Below are positions 61,371-64,000 of a stretch of DNA of 64,000 nt, in pieces. How positions within the stretch are numbered: the first letter of the stretch is position 1; each line of letters starts with the position of its first letter. The notes under the pieces are model-generated. The model saw only the letters and a program-made list of their open reading frames with translations, did no database searches and was not told where the DNA came from. This DNA is from CAVORB01 sp963736235 (GTDB lineage Bacteria > Pseudomonadota > Gammaproteobacteria > Chromatiales > Chromatiaceae): positions 1-64,000 of the forward strand of contig CAVTOR010000018.1 in assembly GCA_963736235.1 (NCBI GenBank), written 5' to 3'. Position numbers and translations under genes: made by a program.

Positions 61371-62789
61371 ATGACGGCCAAACAAGCAAAGCAGACCCGA
61401 CTTCTAGTCGTCGACGACGATCCAGACCACCTGAAGCTGATCGAGCGCTGGCTGTCGCTTGAGGAGTTCGACGTTACGACCGCCGACTGCGGCGAGACCG
61501 CGCTGGCCGTCCTCGAGGCGCAACGACCCGATCTCGTGCTCAGCGACCTGGTGATGACGGGAATCGATGGCATACGCCTGCTGCGCGAGATCCACCGCCA
61601 CGACCCGGTGATGCCGGTCATCATCATGAGCGGCCAGGCGGGGATTCCCGAGGCGGTGAAGGCCACCCACCTCGGGGCGTCCGCGTTCCTCACCAAGCCG
61701 ATCAAGCGCGAGGCCCTCATCGATGAGGTGAAGCAGGCCCTTTCGGCTCACACCGGGATGGAGCTCCGCAGCGCCGGGGAGTTCGCGGCCAAGATGGTCC
61801 ATCGCAGCCAGACCATGGCGGAGCTGCTGGGCAGGGCGCGCCTGGTCGCGGTGGTCGACACGACGGTCCTGATCACGGGAGAGACGGGTACGGGCAAGGA
61901 AGTGCTCGCCGAGGCCATCCACGCGGCCAGCAGCCGGTCAGAAGCTCCTTTTGTGGCGATCAACTGCAGCGCCCTGCCGGAAGAGCTGCTGGAGTCCGAG
62001 CTGTTCGGCCACGAGAAAGGCGCCTTCACTGGCGCGGTGACCCGTAACGAGGGTCTGTTCCAGGCAGCTGACGGCGGCACGCTGTTTCTGGACGAAATCG
62101 GGGACATGCCCTTGCCGCTCCAGGCAAAGCTCCTGCGCGTGCTGCAGGACTTCAAGGTGCGGCCCGTGGGATCCACGCAGGCCATACCGGTGGACGTGCG
62201 CATCATCTCCGCAACCCACCACGATCTGGAGCGATTGGTCGAGCAGGGAGACTTTCGCGAGGATCTCTTCTACCGGCTGAGCGTGGTGCCATTGCACATG
62301 CCGAGCCTGCGCGATCGCCGCGAGGACATATCGCTGCTGGTCGACCATTTTCTCCGTCGCGTCGCGGCGCGGACCGGCAGGCCGCCGAAGCGCTTCGCCC
62401 CCGATGCCATGCGCCACCTGACAGCAGCCGACCTGCCAGGCAACGTCCGCCAGATCCAGAATCTGGTGGAGCAATGCAGCGTTCTGTCTCCGTCGGAGAT
62501 CATTCCCCTCGCCCTCACCGCTCAGGCGCTGCGCGAGAAACCAGCGCAGATCCCCACGCTCGACGAGGCCAAGCAGACCTTCGAGCGCCGTTACCTCATC
62601 GGCATCCTGCGCGCTGCCGAGGGCAACATCACCACCGCCTCGCGCATGGCGGGACGCAATCGAACCGAGTTCTACAAGCTCCTGGGCCGCCACAATCTGG
62701 ATCCGACCCGTTTCCGCCAGCGGCCCTCGAAGGGAAAAAAATCGAATGGTGAGCATTCTCCCGAGCGAATTCAGGGAGAGAGTAGCTAG
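61371..62789 (+). CDS. NtrC-family sigma-54 response regulator (GlrR/QseF-like)
   Basis: 472 residues. Receiver: TRLLVVDDDPDHLKLIERWL, DLVLSDLVMTGIDGIRLLRE (Asp), LTKPIKREALIDEV (Lys). AAA+ domain with Walker A GETGTGKE, the sigma-54 contact loop GAFTGA in FGHEKGAFTGAVTRNEGLFQ, GGTLFLDEIGDMPLPLQAKL and R-finger region VRIISATHHDLERLVEQGDF. C-terminal HTH: AAEGNITTASRMAGRNRTEF. GlrR/QseF regulate envelope-stress genes with GlrK; no kinase is in the window. ATG 61371. Confidence 0.85.
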   Translation: MTAKQAKQTRLLVVDDDPDHLKLIERWLSLEEFDVTTADCGETALAVLEAQRPDLVLSDLVMTGIDGIRLLREIHRHDPVMPVIIMSGQAGIPEAVKATHLGASAFLTKPIKREALIDEVKQALSAHTGMELRSAGEFAAKMVHRSQTMAELLGRARLVAVVDTTVLITGETGTGKEVLAEAIHAASSRSEAPFVAINCSALPEELLESELFGHEKGAFTGAVTRNEGLFQAADGGTLFLDEIGDMPLPLQAKLLRVLQDFKVRPVGSTQAIPVDVRIISATHHDLERLVEQGDFREDLFYRLSVVPLHMPSLRDRREDISLLVDHFLRRVAARTGRPPKRFAPDAMRHLTAADLPGNVRQIQNLVEQCSVLSPSEIIPLALTAQALREKPAQIPTLDEAKQTFERRYLIGILRAAEGNITTASRMAGRNRTEFYKLLGRHNLDPTRFRQRPSKGKKSNGEHSPERIQGESS

Positions 62790-62823
62790 GTAGCGAATCA
62801 CCAGCCACGAGGGGAACCGCCAC

Positions 62824-63126
62824 GTGCACGAGCCTTTCACCGTCGCCGTCGACAAAGACATCATTGACCTCGCCGAGGGTTTCCTGCGCAACCGCCGCGT
62901 TCAGGCGCTTCGCGCCCGCGTGGCCGTCGAGGCCGAAGATTTCGAGAGCCTTCGCCGGATCGGGCACGAGCTGAAAGGCACGGCTGGCAGCTACGGTTTC
63001 CGCGATCTCTCCGCTATCGGGGTAGCGCTGGAGGCTGCCGCGGAGGCTGGCGACCTCTCTGGCTGCCGACGCGCCTCGGACCGGATGCTCGATTTTCTCG
63101 ACCGGGTGGCCATCGCCCCCTGCTGA
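62824..63126 (+). CDS. Histidine-phosphotransfer (Hpt) protein
   Basis: 100 residues from GTG 62824. The phosphorylated His is in DFESLRRIGHELKGTAGSYG (H-x-x-K-G-x-x-x-x-x-G/F); the four-helix Hpt fold is complete (DIIDLAEGFLRNRRVQALRA, AIGVALEAAAEAGDLSGCRR). It is a lone phosphotransfer module, 34 bases behind the NtrC-type regulator, so it may pass phosphate to that receiver from a hybrid kinase encoded elsewhere. Confidence 0.8.
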   Translation: MHEPFTVAVDKDIIDLAEGFLRNRRVQALRARVAVEAEDFESLRRIGHELKGTAGSYGFRDLSAIGVALEAAAEAGDLSGCRRASDRMLDFLDRVAIAPC

Positions 63127-63243
63127 GAGGACTCCCGCCAAGCGACCGCGACACGGCTTCCGCGCGGCACTGCCCTGGTTAGGCTTTGTCTGGGCCAATC
63201 CCACGCGGTAAGCCCACTCTCCCAGGCGCCGCGCCGACACCCC

Positions 63244-63957
63244 ATGGACATCGAGCTCAAATCCATCGGCGTCATCCGTTCTTGCTTTACCGACAAGTTC
63301 GGCATCCCCCGTCAGGCGCGACTGGTCACGGCGGAGGCAAGGCTGGAGCTGTTCCCGCCGTACGCGCGTCTCGAGGCCTTCTCGGGCATCGAGGGGTTCT
63401 CCCACCTGTGGCTGGTGTTCGTTTTTCACGACTGTCTCTCCGCCGGCTGGAGCCCAACCGTTCGCCCGCCGAGGTTAGGGGGGAGGCGTAAGGTCGGGGT
63501 CTTCGCGAGCCGCGCCCCATACCGACCCAACCCCATCGGGATCTCCGCCGTGGAGCTGATCGGATTGGAACAGGACAACAAGGGGCTAGCCCTACGCCTG
63601 CGCGGCGTCGATCTCCTGGACGGTACGCCCGTGCTCGACATCAAGCCCTACGTCCCCTACGCAGACTCGATCCCCGAGGCAACGCCAGGCTTCGCCGCAG
63701 AACCTCCCGGGGCCGATTGGGAGGTCAGCTTCAGCGCGGAGGCGCGCCGCCAGATCGCCGAGCAGGACCCGCGCGGTGAGCGCCAACTGGGACCGCTGAT
63801 CACGCAGATCCTGAAACAGGATCCACGGCCCGGATACATGGACCGTTATCCGGCGCGCCGGGAGTTCGGTATGAAGCTTTACGACCTGGACGTTCTCTGG
63901 CGGATCCATGACGGGAACGTCCAGGTGGTAAGTGTAGCACCGTGTCTTGGCGAGTGA
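63244..63957 (+). CDS. trmO: tRNA (adenine(37)-N6)-methyltransferase
   Basis: 237 residues, TrmO/YaeB-type SAM enzyme. MDIELKSIGVIRSCFTDKFG, PRQARLVTAEARLELFPPY, FSHLWLVFVFHDCLSAGWSP, GVFASRAPYRPNPIGISAVE (signature R-A-P-x-R-P-N-P-I-G), GVDLLDGTPVLDIKPYVPYA (D-I-K-P-Y). It makes m6t6A37 in tRNA-Thr. Start ATG 63244, after the Hpt gene by 117 bases. Confidence 0.93.
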   Translation: MDIELKSIGVIRSCFTDKFGIPRQARLVTAEARLELFPPYARLEAFSGIEGFSHLWLVFVFHDCLSAGWSPTVRPPRLGGRRKVGVFASRAPYRPNPIGISAVELIGLEQDNKGLALRLRGVDLLDGTPVLDIKPYVPYADSIPEATPGFAAEPPGADWEVSFSAEARRQIAEQDPRGERQLGPLITQILKQDPRPGYMDRYPARREFGMKLYDLDVLWRIHDGNVQVVSVAPCLGE

Positions 63958-64000
63958 AATCGACCAGGCCCCATCGAAAATCACGACCCCTACCGCTCGC

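Noticed and set aside
1..64000. CRISPR arrays, tRNA and rRNA genes
   Set aside because: No regularly spaced direct repeats, no GGTTCGAATC-type tRNA arm in a cloverleaf context and no rRNA-like conserved stretch were seen by reading.

Overview
The window is high-GC DNA from a gammaproteobacterium, most likely a sulfur-oxidising member of the Chromatiales such as a purple sulfur bacterium. The strongest evidence is an intact aprM-aprB-aprA operon (APS reductase with its membrane anchor) at 44.7-48.0 kb, together with a TusE/DsrC-family protein at 55.5 kb and housekeeping genes of gammaproteobacterial type (single-chain purL, murB, trmO, pgl). No tRNA, rRNA or CRISPR array was seen.

Layout. (1) 1-9.9 kb is a block from an integrative or conjugative element, all on the plus strand: YqaJ-type exonuclease, CobS/MoxR-type ATPase, WGR protein, DUF3150 protein, CobT-like VWA protein, RadC/JAB protein and a zinc-finger Toprim primase. 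Seven of the genes carry a repeated, apparently structured 5' leader that ends in the Shine-Dalgarno sequence; three of these also have a conserved box further upstream. (2) 10-16.7 kb is a mosaic of chromosomal-type genes and gene fragments. (3) 16.7-19.6 kb resumes the element: ParM/StbA (beheaded), a small partner, a lytic transglycosylase and a FlhD-like/FlhC-like pair resembling the SetCD/AcaCD master activators of SXT/R391 and IncC elements. (4) 20.6-26.4 kb has a LysR gene divergent from a cyclase, EamA transporter, glyoxalase and NmrA-like gene set, a Phd/VapC toxin-antitoxin pair and a YbjQ-like membrane protein.

(5) 27-35.5 kb is an unusual haem-enzyme cluster: an animal-type haem peroxidase that keeps the cyclooxygenase-style Tyr-x-x-His motif, two catalase-related proteins (one a lipoprotein lacking the distal His), two uncharacterised proteins and a DyP-type peroxidase. 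An old-yellow-enzyme gene lies beyond an IS4 remnant. An oxylipin or lipid-hydroperoxide pathway is a reasonable hypothesis. (6) 37.9-41.8 kb is a SEC-C protein whose 3' end was hit by an IS66-type element. (7) 42-48 kb holds two SlyD-like FKBP proteins, small conserved proteins and aprMBA. (8) 48.4-50.2 kb has an unknown gene and remnants of an integrase and McrC. (9) 50.2-64 kb has a class D beta-lactamase, murB, a lipocalin, a CopD-like membrane protein, pgl, a receiver/coiled-coil/TM protein, the DsrC-like protein, a Tat-type serine hydrolase, purL, an NtrC-type regulator with an Hpt protein, and trmO.

Many genes at 0-6 kb, 10.7-13.5 kb, 27-30.4 kb and 40-41.4 kb are split by frameshifts although the protein sequence stays well conserved across them. 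They may be recent pseudogenes or sequencing/assembly indels; the sequence alone cannot decide. Starts are chosen from ribosome-binding sites and family lengths where possible.
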